Shown here: piece by piece, positions 35,655 through 48,474 of the stretch
Layout: each line of letters starts with the position of its first letter
Numbering within the stretch: position 1 is the first letter of the stretch
Source: Cristatella mucedo
Lineage: Eukaryota > Bryozoa > Phylactolaemata > Cristatellidae
Direction: 5' to 3'
Length of the DNA: 64,000 bases
Assembly (NCBI GenBank): GCA_009760855.2
Contig: WPIO01000037.1
Location: 1,477,501 to 1,541,500 of the forward strand
Position numbers and translations under genes: made by a program
The notes under the pieces: model-generated
Database searches by the model: none
The model's input: the letters and a program-made list of their open reading frames with translations, nothing else
Told to the model about the DNA's origin: nothing

Positions 35655-35904
35655 TGGCACTCCTTCCCGAGGAGACTGGCACTTGCACCCCTGATTGGCT
35701 GGCTGGCTGGCCATTTTGCCAAGTATCGAATTAAGTGGGTGAACTGGCTTTGGCTGTCGTGGTGATAATCTGAGTATGGTGAGTGTTAGACTGTGACTAC
35801 CTTGGGCTGGTGGCATAATAAAAATAGCAATGATGATGATGATGACATTTTTGTGGCACCCTCAGGAAGCTAGTCTCTTGTTTGGCACTTCACATGCTGT
35901 AATG

Positions 35905-36636
35905 CAGAGGTCGGCAAACTCCGGCCTTTGGGCCAGATCCGGCCTTGCTAGTGCTCCAGTCCGGCCTAGCGGCCCCCTATAATGTAATGTAGTGTAATGT
36001 ATCTCCGTCTGTAACTCTGCAAAGTCATAAAGACCATGTGGGTGTTACGCAGGAGAGTTTTGTATAGCGCACTCACAGCCTAAGCGGCTCTCGGTACGCA
36101 TTCGTTAGCCAACAGACTTCGTCTCACGCAACAAAGAGAAAGTGGGAAGCATAGCAGAGTCAGGAGAGCAGTTGAGGTAGTGAGTGGCATCGAAGTAGCA
36201 GCTCAGGACCGCTGAAAAGGATCGGCCATAGTCGAGAGTAGGAGAGTGGTTGTCGTTGCATATGAATTTTGGAAGCGAGTTCCACAGTCTAGGACCTGCA
36301 GAGCTAAAGCTTGTGTCGCCAACGGTCTTTAAGTGGAGGAATGGAACAGCTAATTTATTTCTCCCCTAGTTATCTATTGATGGATCCGGCCTAATTTAGT
36401 TGATGAGGTTTTCTTCCCCTTCACTATAGAGGTACTTTGACTTACGAGTATCCCAGCCAACGAGTTTTCGAGGCACGAACCACCGTCTCTCGGCCACTTT
36501 TTGCTTTGAGTTGAAAGCCAACTGTTATTGTGCTCGACTTTGCCTCGAGCGAAGTGGGCGTGGTTTCTTCTGGCCTGGTTGTGCCTTATTGACCTCCTGA
36601 AATGGCCTAGTGGTCTGAAAAGTGTGCCTACCTCTG
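35905..36636. mobile_element. hAT-type element with degenerate 8-bp target duplication
   Basis: The ends are CAGAGGTCGGCAAACT and, on the other strand, CAGAGGTAGGCACACT (14 of 16). The left interior carries the CGGCCTTTGGGCC motif known from vertebrate hAT elements. The flanks CTGTAATG (35897-35904) and CTATAAGG (36637-36644) match at 6 of 8 positions. The interior includes a family C LINE fragment and a stretch with CTTTGACTTACGAG-type repeats (36426-36480) that looks like the end of another DNA transposon. No transposase ORF. Confidence 0.75.
35985..36365 (-). mobile_element. Family C LINE 3' fragment nested in the hAT element
   Basis: Antisense fragment starting at TGTAATGTATCTCCGTCTG and extending through GGAAGCGAGTTCCACAGTCT. 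It matches 46738-47021 and 60535-60835. Confidence 0.8.
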
Positions 36637-37202
36637 CTATAAGGGAAGCATGTCAATTTGGTCAGTAATAGTGCCAGCTCACATGAGCACGCAGAGGACA
36701 ATCCACACGGACCCAGTAAGTGCTGTGAGGAACAGGTGCGTTTTAAGCTTCTTTTTAAATGTCAAGTCAGGGGATGTTTTGACGTCAGTCGACAGTGAAT
36801 TTCAGGCTTTAGGAGCATGCCAACTAAAGGCACGGTCTCCAAACGATTTGAGGTAGGTTCGAGGCACAGCCCAACGACTTGAGTCAGAAGAGAGAGACTG
36901 GTACTATGTGTGGCCTGATTGGGAAGTAGTTTGGATAGGTAGACTGGAGCAAGAGAAGGAAGAGACCCAGAAGTCAGTGACAAAACCTGGAAGTCGAAAT
37001 GCTGCATGTTAGATTGCTGCCAGCACACATTCGGGCAGCTGCCCGAGTGGGACCGGATGTCAGCCGAGGCATCGGTGGGACACGTCAAGCTGCCATAAAG
37101 TTTTCTGGCATAATGGGACTATAGCTGCTCCCATTAGCTTCGGTGTACATGCCTAAACACAAATGCACTCGATGTGCGCCATGCGCTCGCGGGTGCATAT
37201 GC

Positions 37203-37342
37203 CTGGGGCTTGGCTTAGTGGTTAAGGTGCTCTCGCCTCGAGGACCGAGGTCTGGCCGAGGTCGTGAGCTCGAGCCCGGTGGCATATGTGAAGTGCCTGA
37301 ATAGAGATTAAGTTCTCTTAGGAGGCTATACAAATGAATTAG
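37203..37342 (+). mobile_element. SINE-1 (tRNA-derived), sense
   Basis: Best oriented copy. Box A region TGGCTTAGTGGTTAAGGTG, box B GAGCTCGAGCCC, then a body and the 3' tail AATAGAGATTAAGTTCTC..., which is a variant of the LINE family A tail. It lacks a simple poly-A end. Confidence 0.87.
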
Positions 37343-38041
37343 ATATGTGTGCGCGTGTGTGTGTGCACGTGTATGATCACCTGGGAGGCCCTTGGATCAC
37401 CTGGGAGGCCCTTGGCGTGCAGGCAAAACAGTTCTGGTGACAGAAAGTGTCAACCTGTCGCCGTGGTAAGTACTAGCCTGGCTAGTTGAGTGCTCCTAGT
37501 CCTTAAAAACCTGAACACCGGTGCTTTTCAAGCCTCCCTCTCTCCCTCCCCCATGTATAGCTTCAAAATGTATCGTTGGAGATCAAAATCCTTAATTGAA
37601 ATGTGGTTGCTCCTGCCGGTAGAAATCTGAGGGATTGTCGGCCTTGTTTAATTGATCTCCAGTCCTAAGCTGGTCTCGCAATGCTCAAACTTCCGCTGCT
37701 CGGCGTCTTGGCAGTCTCATAGTTTGCGCAGTCAGACAGGCACCGCTCTGGGTAGCCGATTGGTCCGGCGGCTGGCCCAGCCGAGGTACTGCAGTTAAGC
37801 TGGACCAAGCTTCGCTTGTAGGATCGGTCTGAAACTGGTGACTGGCCGATCAGCAGTAGCCACGTGCTCCTCGGTGAGGGTTGGTGCATGCCTTTCTTTA
37901 CATGCAAAAGCTCTTAGTGCTTGCGAACTTACTAATCAACGGTGGCCGTAGGGTCGACCTAGAAGTAGTATATGATGTGCAGTTTTGCTCTCGGAATTGC
38001 TGTCAGTGCGATAACATAAATGCCTGTTTGCCAAGTTGCCA
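37343..38041. other. Unassigned spacer
   Basis: It starts with a short (GT)-rich run and a 20-bp tandem duplication near 37378-37415. No gene is recognisable. Confidence 0.4.
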
Positions 38042-38478
38042 TTATAATAATAATAATAATAATGCACTTGATAAAGGGCCCTCAGAGAACTCAATCTCTT
38101 TCTAGGTGCTTCACATTTGCTGCAAAGGGAAGAGCGGTTGAATGATGAGTAATATCATGCTCGATAAACATGAATAACATGATTAGGGGTGACATGCACA
38201 GGGTCAGCATGCAAATGTGGTTAGTGGCAGCATGCACAGTGTCAGCACGCATAAGCACATGAAGGACGAATCACAGGGACCCACTAAATGCTGTCCTAAA
38301 TAGGTGTGTTTTTAAGTTCTTTTTAAATGTGGTCAAGTCAGGAGATGTTCTGACGCAGGTCGGGAGGGAGTTCCAGGCTTTGGGAGCATGCGAACTAAAT
38401 GCATGGTTTCCAAAGGATTTGAGGTTTGTACGAGGTATTGGTAAACTGTCGGATTCCGAAAAGCGGGTGCTACGATCT
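38042..38478 (-). mobile_element. Family A LINE 3' fragment, antisense
   Basis: (AAT)n at the left end, then the complement of the tail, the 3' untranslated region and the last RT residues. Confidence 0.92.
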
Positions 38479-40682
38479 GCCTATCAGCAGCACAGACCCA
38501 CTATATGTGACCTATGACATTGCATATCTTACTGTCAGCTGCAGAGACCCACTGCCTGTCGGAATCTTGCTTTTGCTGCAGCTAGGGTTAGAGGGTTTCA
38601 GCTCTTACTTGTCCACGTGACCCGTCGGGTGCCTACTAGGATGTCCATTTGTAGCAACCACGTGTATAGCTGCCAAGTTGTATCGAGTGCAGCACATAGT
38701 TTGCTCGTACCAAATGGTTTGCCAAGATGATGACTGCTGGTGGAAAACTTGACCGACTCCCCCCTCCATCCTTTTCTCTTCCTACTACTGCTGCTTCTGC
38801 TGCTGTGTCTGCTCCGAGTTTCCATGTTTAGTATACTAGTGCTTTACCATACTACGGTAAAAGTGCAAAAGTCGGCCGAGGTGCTAGTGTAATATCGGAC
38901 TATGGGCTTCCACTTTTGGCGCCGAGCAGTTAGGGTGGGAGAATGGTGAACTTCCTGCTCTGGTGGACAGCCTACCTGCTCCAGCCACTGGCAACCCATT
39001 CACGACGGCCTCAACACTGCCAACAACAGATCGTACAACAGCCTTTGTTCTTCCTTCTCCACTTTGTCTCCCACGATATCAACGTCTTTCTGCCTGTTGC
39101 TAGTGAATTCTCTACTCTTTCCACAAACAGGTGTTGCCACGGCAGCAGCTGCCAGACAAGTGATGTTGCCTGGTCCTGCCTAGTAGATTGGGAGCAGTCT
39201 GCCCACGTGGTCAGTCTCGATTGGTGTCTGTTATACGTCACCAGACGAAGGTTTCTATTTGTTCTCTTGGCTTGCCACCAACCGACCGAGAGCGATTGGT
39301 AGTGAGTTTGGCCAGCCTTCGAGAGGTACCTGAAATGCTTAACATGCTACAGGCTGCCATATCCAGGGCCCAGCAGACGAACCCGTTAGTTTAGTGCTGT
39401 GCTGTTGGTCTGAATTGCATGGTATACACAAGAGCTTAGAATCCTGTCCTTGGCCACTACCGTAATTGGAAGCATAAGAGTAGCTCGGTGCTTGTGTCGG
39501 CTGCTCGTTTCGTTTGGTCGTAGAAAGCCGGGCTTCACTTTGAAACCTCACTTTGCAGCTCAAGCTTGGCAGCTGACGGTGTTGGGAGCCAGTACCTTGC
39601 AGTCATCTGCAGTCCGATGATGATTTAAGGGTGTGGCATAGGCAGCACCGTGTCCTGACAGGTGGCACTGGTGTGGCCACAGCTATTGCCATAGCAAGAC
39701 ACGTCAAAAGACACGTAACAAGCCCAGTAGCTTGCTTTTCATCGACGAGATCTAAGGGTTTGTTTAGATTGCAGTTGCACGTGATTATAGATATAGTTAT
39801 TTAGATTATAGTTGCACATGCATGGCACATGTCAGCATGGAGGTTCTGCAGGTAGGGCAGTATGTGTAGTCCTTGCCTATGTAATAATCCTTGTAGACTT
39901 TCTTGCCTGACGAAAGGGGCACTAGAATGTGTAAGCCCAGCTTCAGTGATTGATGGCCATTAGCCATGTTAGCTAGGTGAGAGGCTTTATACTTGGCCTG
40001 GTTTTTTCTGTGAGGAGTCTATCGGTTACATCGACGAGTGGTTTCAAGGATGCCTGGAGAGGCTTCTGTCTCCTCATTCTGCCCAAAGCGTTAGTCGGCT
40101 CGTGCTTTGTCCTATTGTGGCAGCACTGTATACCATGTCTTGAGTGCATGATCAGATTCACATTTGCTATTTTTGCCGTTGTAGTAAACTGGCTTTTAGT
40201 GAGCTTTAATAAGCTGTGGAGGTATCAGGTGCATTATGTGTGCAGGGAATGACTTATACGTCTTGTATTATGTAGACTGGTTGTTCTCCCTCTTAAACGA
40301 GCATTTCCGCCGAAAGGCTGTCCAGTATGTGCAGCACTGCAGAGATTTTGACAAAACGGTTTTGATTTACATGTCGTCATGTCTCAGGCTGCTCTGTTTA
40401 TGTCAGCCTCGTGAGATGCACTTGCAATTCTAAACCTCACTAGTAATGGCAAAATCTTTAGCGAGCTCTCGAACGCCATTTATGTATTGGGCCTGTGATC
40501 CTACGGTTTTTTCTCAGCTTTGCGCCCGACGAGTAGTTCTCGACGGCAGTGGCAGTTGCTGGATTAAAGTGAGCCTCGTGTACTCGCCTGGATTTTCTGT
40601 GTCCGTCTTTCATCCAATTGCATTGCACTTGGCAGAATTGTGGAATCATGATCTCGAGATCGCCGAAGCATCCAGCCTTCAG
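38479..40682. other. Unassigned spacer
   Basis: About 2.2 kb of mixed-composition sequence. A plus-strand ORF at 38943-39302 begins with a hydrophobic MVNFLLWWTAYLLQPLATHS that resembles a signal peptide, but I see no donor site or domain to support an exon. Nothing else is recognisable. Confidence 0.35.
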
Positions 40683-41648
40683 CTTGATACCACTAACCAT
40701 ATTTGCATGCAGACCTTATGCATGTCGCCCCTAACCATAATAATAATACATTTGATATAGCACCCCCCAGAGAACTCTTATCTCTTTCTAGGCATTTGAC
40801 ATTTGTTGCAAAGGAAGTACAATCGAATGGTTAGTGATAGCATGCTCAATAAACAACAATAATAACATGGCTAAGGGTGACATGCACAGGGTCAGCATGC
40901 AAGTATAGTTAGTGGCAGCATGCTCAGTGTCAACATGCATAAGCACATAAAGGTCGAAAAACATGAACCCACTAAATGCTGTGATAAATAGGTGTTTTTA
41001 ATTTCTTTTAAATGTGGTCAAATCAGGGAATGTCGTGATGCAAGTCGGAAGTGAGTTCTAGACTTTGGGAGCATACGAACTAAACGCACCGTCTCCAAAG
41101 GATTTGAGGTTTGTGCAAGGTATTGGTAAACAGTTAGTTTCCGAAAAGCAGGTGGTACGATGTTTAGCCTTGTGGGGGAGTAGATCTGATAGGTAGGCTG
41201 GAGCCAAAGAATGAAAGGACCTAAAAGTGAGCGACAAAACCTTGAAGTCGATCCATTGCTTGTCTGGAGCCAGTGCAGGTCAGCCAGGAGTGGTGAGATA
41301 TGGCAACTGTGCAGCTCACGACAGACAAGCAAGCCTAGCTGCAGAGGTTTGTACCAGCTGTAAGCGCCTGATTGCACAGACTGGTCAAGCAGTGAGTTAA
41401 AGAAATCATGACTGGAAGATGTCACAAATGCATGGAACAATTTAGATGTGGTATCTCTTTCTATACAAGCCCGAATTTTAGCAATGTTATGTAGCTGAAT
41501 GGAGACAGAACCGTGTTATTCTTGTTGTTTATTGAGCATGCTGCCACTAACCATTCGATTGTGCTTCCTTTGCAACAAATGTGAAATGCCTAGAAAGAGA
41601 TAAGAGTTCTCTGGGGGTGCTATATCAAATTTATTATTATTATTGCAC
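40683..41648. mobile_element. Sense LINE tail interrupted by an antisense LINE
   Basis: Sense 3' untranslated sequence (40683-40736, ending CCCCTAACCATA) resumes at about 41508 (GTGTTATTCTTGTTG) and runs to the AAATGCCTAGAAAGAGA block and (ATT)n end at 41648. In between (about 40737-41505) lies an antisense copy of a closely related LINE reaching into the RT C-terminal region. The result is a roughly 130-bp inverted repeat (40745-40880 against 41507-41635). Confidence 0.75.
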
Positions 41649-41654
41649 CGTCAC

Positions 41655-41885
41655 GTGATGCACCAGTGTAATGTATCATTGTCTATAACTCCACAAAGCC
41701 ACTAGGACTAAGGGGGTGTTATTCGGGAGAGTTTTGTGTAGCATGCTCAAAGCCTAAGTAAGCAGCTTTCAGTATGCATTAGGCAGCCAAAAGGCTTCAT
41801 CTCATGCAACAGAGAGAAAGCTAGGAGCAAAGGCTGAGTCGAAAGGGCAGTCGAGGAAGTGAGCAGCACGGAAGTACCGATACTG
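41655..41885 (-). mobile_element. Family C LINE 3' fragment, antisense
   Basis: Starts with GTGTAATGTATCATTGTCT and matches the other family C tails, with moderate divergence. Confidence 0.7.
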
Positions 41886-42109
41886 TGTGTGTGTGCTGTT
41901 GCCCCGCTGCTGCTGTAGAATGGTGTTAGGGCAGCTGTTCTCTGTGTGCTGCCGTTCTCTTGCTAGAAAAGGACGTTTGACTGTTCAGTTTTCATTGCCT
42001 AGCTACTACAACCTTTTTTCTCGGCACAAAATTCAATCATTATTTATGTCTTGACTATTTGTACTGCAGATTTATAGGGATTTTTATCTTTCGGCAACTG
42101 GGATTGAAT
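41886..42109. other. Short unassigned spacer
   Basis: Nothing recognisable. Confidence 0.4.
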
Positions 42110-42830
<721 letters not shown>

Positions 42831-44389
42831 TATTGTATAATCTTTTTCAAATTTTTGCATCTAAAGCTTAGAACTTGGATTGCATTTTGTACCTCTCCGA
42901 CCAGATGCCAACTGGCACCAACGAAACTGTCGATTACTGGGTCTTGCTGTGCTTCGGCTTTTCACACCACCCATTGATCTGTGTGATTAAGTATCTCTCT
43001 CTTTGTATATGCATTTGGAGACTGTCATAATCGGATGAGGTGCTGGTAATATGTGGAAGCGGTGCAGATGCATATGTGGTTTAGGGCCCTGCATTTGCTG
43101 CCGGAACATTGTACTGCCAAGCAAAGACACATTACTTGACGTGCAGTGAGAATCACGCTTGGCTGCCGTTGTAGATGGGCTGCTGCTGCCTCTGTTTCTT
43201 CTTCACTTTGGCCTTCACCTCGGTGCCAGTGCCACTTCGTCCGAACTGCCGTGCCTTGAAGCAGGTGTGTGGATTGTGGATTGTGACGCGACGTTCGGAT
43301 AGGGTGTGGCGTTTTGTGCTAAGTGCCGTGTTTCCGCATTAGCAATGTCGAGTGATGCCTCATGCGGTAAGACTCGACCACGTGGCCTGCTACCTCGCTG
43401 CACACCTCACCTTCAATCAAATGTTGGGGACAGTGAGTCCTGGGAAGCTGACGTTGGCTTTTGGCTGAGGACGACGATTAGCCTGCTGTTTGTGTCTTAT
43501 TTAGTGTCAGCATAGCATGGTCAGCAATCGGTGACGCATGTCTGCTGAAATGGCCACGTGGTGGTTTTTTCTGACCACGTGACTGCTTTGCTTTGCTGGC
43601 TGCCGTTATGTCCTCTTACCGTGATCTACTTTTTCTTGAGTCTGTCCTCCCAAACAGTGTTATTTGAGGTGCATAGAACAGATCTCTGCCTTGGTCAAGC
43701 ACATCCTCAACTGTGCTAGTCTTGCTGACTGTGCCATTTTTCTCTGCCAGCCGATGGATGCCGACCTTGGCTGTGTATAGTGGTTGCATTTAACCGAGTC
43801 GTCTTTTGCCAATGCCCTGTCGTGCGATCACATGTAGCCATCTGAGTCAGCATAAATGCAAGTGGAACCATTCACCGATGTCTGCTGTGGTAGGGGACTT
43901 GTGTTTGAAGCAACTCAAGCAGGAGCTGTTGATGCATGTTATAGACTGCCTGACATGGGCAGTGTCATTAGAATCCGGGTAGCTGCTAAGCTTAAGCATG
44001 AGCAGCTGGGCACTCGACAGATGAACCATGAACTGCCTGGTTGGGTGATGAAGTGCAGCTGTGCTGCTGTAATACAATGGGCTACAGCTAACATGAGGGC
44101 AGTCACTTTCTCTGCTGGATAGGCTTGAGCCATTCGGCAGTATATGAAGAGAGCCTTGAATAAGAGTACCTGCCGAACAGTGTTACATGAGAGTACTTTC
44201 CAAAAGCATCGTACGCAAAGGCTGACAGCAGGATTGTGTGTATGCGCTGCCGGGAGCTGCCCACCGCCGCTGCCGCAGGACTGGTCGCTTGGCCCGCATG
44301 CTCAAGTTCATATATGAGCAGGCTAGTGTGACTTGCCAGCCTCCTGTGAGGTTCAGGAGCCTAGCAGCAGACCAGTCGGGACCTGCGGG
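42831..44389. other. Unassigned spacer
   Basis: About 1.5 kb without recognisable domains. The short ORFs at 43306-43515 and 43856-44122 are Cys-containing but match nothing I know. Confidence 0.35.
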
Positions 44390-44690
44390 AGTTGCACAAG
44401 AGTTTACTTTCTTGGTCCTTGGCTGTTGTTCTCCATTTATACCGAGCCTCTGGCAAAAGGGATTTGGGCCCATGGGATCAGCTATCACTTCTGTGCTGAC
44501 AATGCCCGGCTGCTGTCTTTGTCATTTAAATCATCGCAATCTTCTGCAGTGACAGATAAGCTGAATGCTTCCCTTGCAGTCATGCGATCCTGGATGTCTG
44601 CTGATATTTCCTTATACTAAACGATGATAAAACCGAACTCCTACTCATAGGCCACCGTGCAGCTAGACTGTGAGGCTTTGCTATTGCTAA
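44390..44690 (+). mobile_element. Family B LINE RT fragment
   Basis: Readings in two frames give YTEPLAKGIWAHGISYHFCA, then SAVTDKLNASLAVMRSWMS and KPN region. This is the RT core of a second L2/CR1-like family, also seen at 57655-58690. The catalytic box is degraded (FCADN). Confidence 0.7.
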
Positions 44691-45418
44691 TTTGTGATGC
44701 TATAGTGCGGCCGTCATCGTGTGCTTGGACTTTAGTTGCCACCTGCATTGTACCAGCCGAGGTTTACAACAAACCACTTACACAAAGCACATCAAGAATT
44801 TCAGTGAACTATATACTACAAAAATGCATGCTTATTTAAATCCGTGGAAAAAAAATAAAAATCTTAGCAACATTAACTACGACATCTGCCCCTTCGGCTT
44901 TTTGATGTCCTTTTAGGCAGAGGCAGCACACACTTGTCAACCTTTCAGAGGTTTGCGACTTAATGATGCTCAATCAGTTAGTTGCAGCAGGAAAAAGTCC
45001 GATCTCAGATTGCAGTCTAACCTATCCTAAAGGTGCTCTACAAGATTTAGGTGCCGTGATTGCCTCAGGGCAACTCGTGGCCTTAGCAGCTGAATAAATA
45101 TATAATCTCCAGGAAGCACAGTGATCTTTGGGTCATCGTCCTCCAGTAAATGTAATCGGTCCCTGGTAGAGGTCTAGCATTTGGACAGATTTTGTGGCAG
45201 GTTGATGCACATATGCTGCTCTATAAGCTCTTCAATACGGTGCACAGTTACAACACTAGCAGAAAACAAAAAGCTACAGATCGCAACACCGCAGCAACAG
45301 AATTGAACTTGAGGCTGCAATAACCACGGTGGTGGTTCATCAAGGCAAAAGATGTTCATCTCTTCAACTGATCACAACCATCTCCTTTACTGCTGGCAAA
45401 AAGCAGGAACTTTACATA
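44691..45418. other. Unassigned spacer
   Basis: Nothing recognisable on either strand. Confidence 0.4.
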
Positions 45419-45545
45419 TAAATGTAATTCGTTTGTATAGCACCCTAAAAGAACTTAATCTCTATTCGGGCACTTCACGTATTCCAGGGAGCACTATCCC
45501 ACAACATCGGTCATCATATACATTCATCTTGGTCGAAGAGAACAC
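45419..45545 (-). mobile_element. SINE-1, antisense, degraded
   Basis: The tail complement (TTTGTATAGCACCCTAAAAG) is clear; the tRNA-like head is strongly decayed. Confidence 0.65.
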
Positions 45546-46309
45546 ATTAATCACTGGGCCTAACATCGGTTCCTATAGCTTGACAAGTTGATTGTGTAGT
45601 GGGCGTGGTCCCGGAAACATTTAATGGAGGGTTATTTGAGCTGCTCCCCAGTCAAAGGCTAGTGCTTAGCGACAATCCTTAATAAAAACAAGACTGTGCA
45701 CCTCATTCTGGCAACCTTTAACGGATCATCTCTATTGTGAAGTGGTGGTCGCCAGCGATTTTGGCTGCTCCGAAAGTAATGCTCTCCTGAAATGCTGCTG
45801 AAGAACCAGCACCTTCACCCGAAAGTGTATTATCAGATCCTTTTAGGTTGTAGCTAAGCTCTCTGTGGCTAGTTTTAAGAATCCATACTCGCTTGATTCG
45901 GCCTACCCCCTCCCCTGCAGGCCCATTTCGTGGTGCCATCAATCGTGCCTTCTTGAGCATGTTGGACCTAATGACTCGCAAAGCAGAAGAAGCTGGCTTT
46001 ATGTCAGATACCCTCAGCTCACATCAAGAGCGAGAGTGTACATATATAAGAGTGCTTGTATGAAATCAATAACTAAAACATTACGACTCTGCAAGTACAA
46101 AGAATTACCATGTTCCAAGTACCCAAATTCCACGGCAGCGCTAAATTTTTTTAGTTTTAAAGCATGCAATTTCCCAGCTATCAAATTAATGTACCCTGTA
46201 ATCCGATTAATTAACCCTGTCATTGATGCAAGCATGGATGGCATCTCCTTGTTGATGATACTGTTTACACAGGTGATATCCGTCCAAAATCTTAAGCAAG
46301 ATTTTTAAG
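45546..46309. other. Unassigned spacer
   Basis: A 147-residue plus-strand ORF lies at 45865-46308 but has no recognisable domain and no codon pattern I trust. Confidence 0.35.
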
Positions 46310-46565
46310 CAGCTTTCAATGCGCTGCGTAGAGAAGCTAACAGAATCCCCTGCAACAAAGAGAAAGTGGGAGGCATAGCTGAATCAGGGGGGGGCACTAG
46401 CGGAAGTGAATAGCATGCCAGTAGCAGCTCAGGGAGGCTGGAAAGGATGTGCCCAAATCGCCCGCAAGAAAGATGATGTTGCGTAAGAATGGTAGAAGTG
46501 AGTTCCCGAGTCTAGGAACTGCAGAGCAAAAGCTTTAGGAGAACCACACCCCACACATGAGGTGT
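46310..46565 (-). mobile_element. Family C LINE 3' fragment, antisense
   Basis: Matches CAACAAAGAGAAAGTGGGA and GAGTTCC-AGTCTAGGA segments of the other family C copies. Confidence 0.7.
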
Positions 46566-46737
46566 GAAAGTTACAAGCTTGCCTGATCTGATAAAAAAAT
46601 TAATTACCGACAATTTCGCAGGGGTTGAGTTGCACACCGTGACACTTTTTCATTCTTAGCCTAGATCTAGATCAATATTTTGCATTGTCATTGCAGCAGA
46701 GGAAGGAGCTTGTGCTTGTTTGGTGCATTGACAGGAA

Positions 46738-48375
46738 TGCAACTTAATGTATCTCCATCTGCAACTCCACAGAGCCACGTCGACCAGTGGGTTTTACGCA
46801 GGAGAGTTTTCTATAGCACACTCAGAGCCTAAGCACCTTTCGGTGTAAATAAGGTAGCCAGCAGACTTCATCTCACGCAACAATGAGAAAGTGGAAAGCA
46901 TGGCTGAGTCATGAGGCCAGTCGAGAAAGTAAGCAGCATGGAAGTAGCCATTCAGGACGGCTGGAAAAGGTGTGTCACAGTCGGTATAAGGAGAGCGTGT
47001 CGTTGCATAAGAATTATGGAATAATAATAATAATAATAATAATAATTCACTTGATAAAGCGCCCTCAGAGAACTTAATCTCTCTCTAGGCGCTTCACATT
47101 TGCTGTAAAGTGAAATGCAATTGAATGGTAAGTGAAATCATGCTTGAAAAAGAAACGAAATGAATAATATGGTTAGGGGTGACATGCACAGGGTCAGCAT
47201 GCAAATGTTGTTAGTGGCAGCATGCACAGTGTCAGCACGAATAAGCACATGAAGGACGAATCACAGGGACCCACTAAATGCTGTCCTAAATAGGTGTGTT
47301 TTTAAGTTCCTTTTAAATGTGGTCAGGTCAGGGGATGTTCTGACGCAGGTCGGGAGGGAGTTCCAGGCTTTGGGAGCATATGAACTAAATGCACGGTCTC
47401 CAAAGGATTTAAGGTTTAAATGAGTTATTTCTAGACTGTTGGATTCCGAATAGCGGGTGGTACGATGCTTGGCCTGATGGGGTAGTATATCTGACAGATA
47501 GGCTGGAGCCATAGAATGAAGAGACCTAAAAGTGAGCGACAAAACCTTGAAGTCAATCCGTTGCTTGACTGGTAGCCAGTGCAGGTCGGCGAGAAGTGGA
47601 GTAATGTGGCAACTGCGACGCTCACGACAGACAAGCCTAGCTGCAGAGTTTTGCACCAGCTGCAATCGCCTGATCGCACATGCTGGTAGGCCAGTAAGCA
47701 GTGAGTTGCAGAAGTCGAGACGAGATGTCACGAATGCATGGACCAACTTGGACGTAATATCTTTATCTAAACAAGCCCGAATTTTAGCAATGTTATGAAG
47801 CTGAAAATAGGCGGATTTGACGTGAAATGATGGAAGTGAAATTTACAGTCTAGGATCTGTAGGGCAAAGGCTTCTGTCGCCAATGGTCTTTAAGCATTGG
47901 AATGGAACCCCTAATGTATCGTCCATAGAGGACCTGAGTGCACGAGGAGGCTGAAACTGTTGCAGCTGTTCAGCTAGGTACGAAGGAGCCAGGCCAAGGC
48001 AGTCCTTGTGGGTCAGTGTGAGAATTTTGCTCTGTATCCTTTGATCGACTATGAGCCATTACAGTTCCTTCAGCCAAGGACACGCATATGCTGAACCTCC
48101 GGGATTTTTTCTAGCTTTGCAACCGTATTCATAACCAGCTGCAGTGGCCTAGTGGCTTTTTTCAGTAGCCTAGTCAATATGGAATTCCCGGTAGTCCAGG
48201 CTAGACAGAAGCAGGGAGCTAGTTAGATGTTTAGATTTTTTGCATACCACAGTGGTAAAAACTGCTAGTGTTAGTGAGGGATCGGATGTGATGGCTAACT
48301 GTGGAAGTAGTCTTTGTAAGGAAGCTTTCTAACTTGGTTATCAAAGAGCAGTTATCAAAGAGGACACCCTAATGC
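46738..48375 (-). mobile_element. Family C LINE, antisense, split by a family A LINE
   Basis: The left part (46738-47021) and right part (47830-48375) are continuous parts of one antisense copy: the break falls within the segment that reads TGGAAGCGAGTTCCACAGTC at 36270. ATGGAA is duplicated at the borders (47016-47021 and 47830-47835). Confidence 0.82.
47022..47829 (-). mobile_element. Family A LINE, antisense, 5'-truncated
   Basis: Well-preserved copy starting with (AAT)n. The minus-strand frame is open for 161 residues (47261-47746) through the RT C-terminal region (LDFCNSLLTGLP, HWLPVKQRIDFKVLSLTFR). Its conservation and short target duplication suggest a young insertion. Confidence 0.93.
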
Positions 48376-48474
48376 TGGAGCTGAGCTTTTGTGTAGGGTT
48401 GCTGTGGCTGTGGCTGCTGCTCGATGCGTAAGGTGCATGGTGACGTAGCAAACACCCCGACTAGGTGATTTGCA

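Larger units (their letters stand above)
35846..37030 (-). mobile_element. Diverged LINE 3' region, antisense, split by a hAT element
   Basis: The antisense tail begins at about 35848 (TGGCACCCTCAGGAAGC), is interrupted by the hAT element at 35905-36636, and continues at about 36640 through the 3' untranslated region and RT C-terminus to about 37030. Removing the insertion and one copy of the 8-bp duplication restores a continuous alignment to other copies. Confidence 0.75.

Noticed and set aside
38943-39302. Secreted protein starting with a signal-peptide-like MVNFLLWWTAYLLQPLATHS
   Set aside because: No domain follows, no convincing donor ends it, and an overlapping minus-strand frame is equally open.
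43298-43364. Small exon ending in TCATGCG|GTAAGA
   Set aside because: The donor is good, but the acceptor lacks a pyrimidine tract and the 22 residues match no module.
45865-46308. 147-residue plus-strand ORF as a host gene
   Set aside because: No recognisable domain or codon pattern; a minus-strand frame is also open over half of it.
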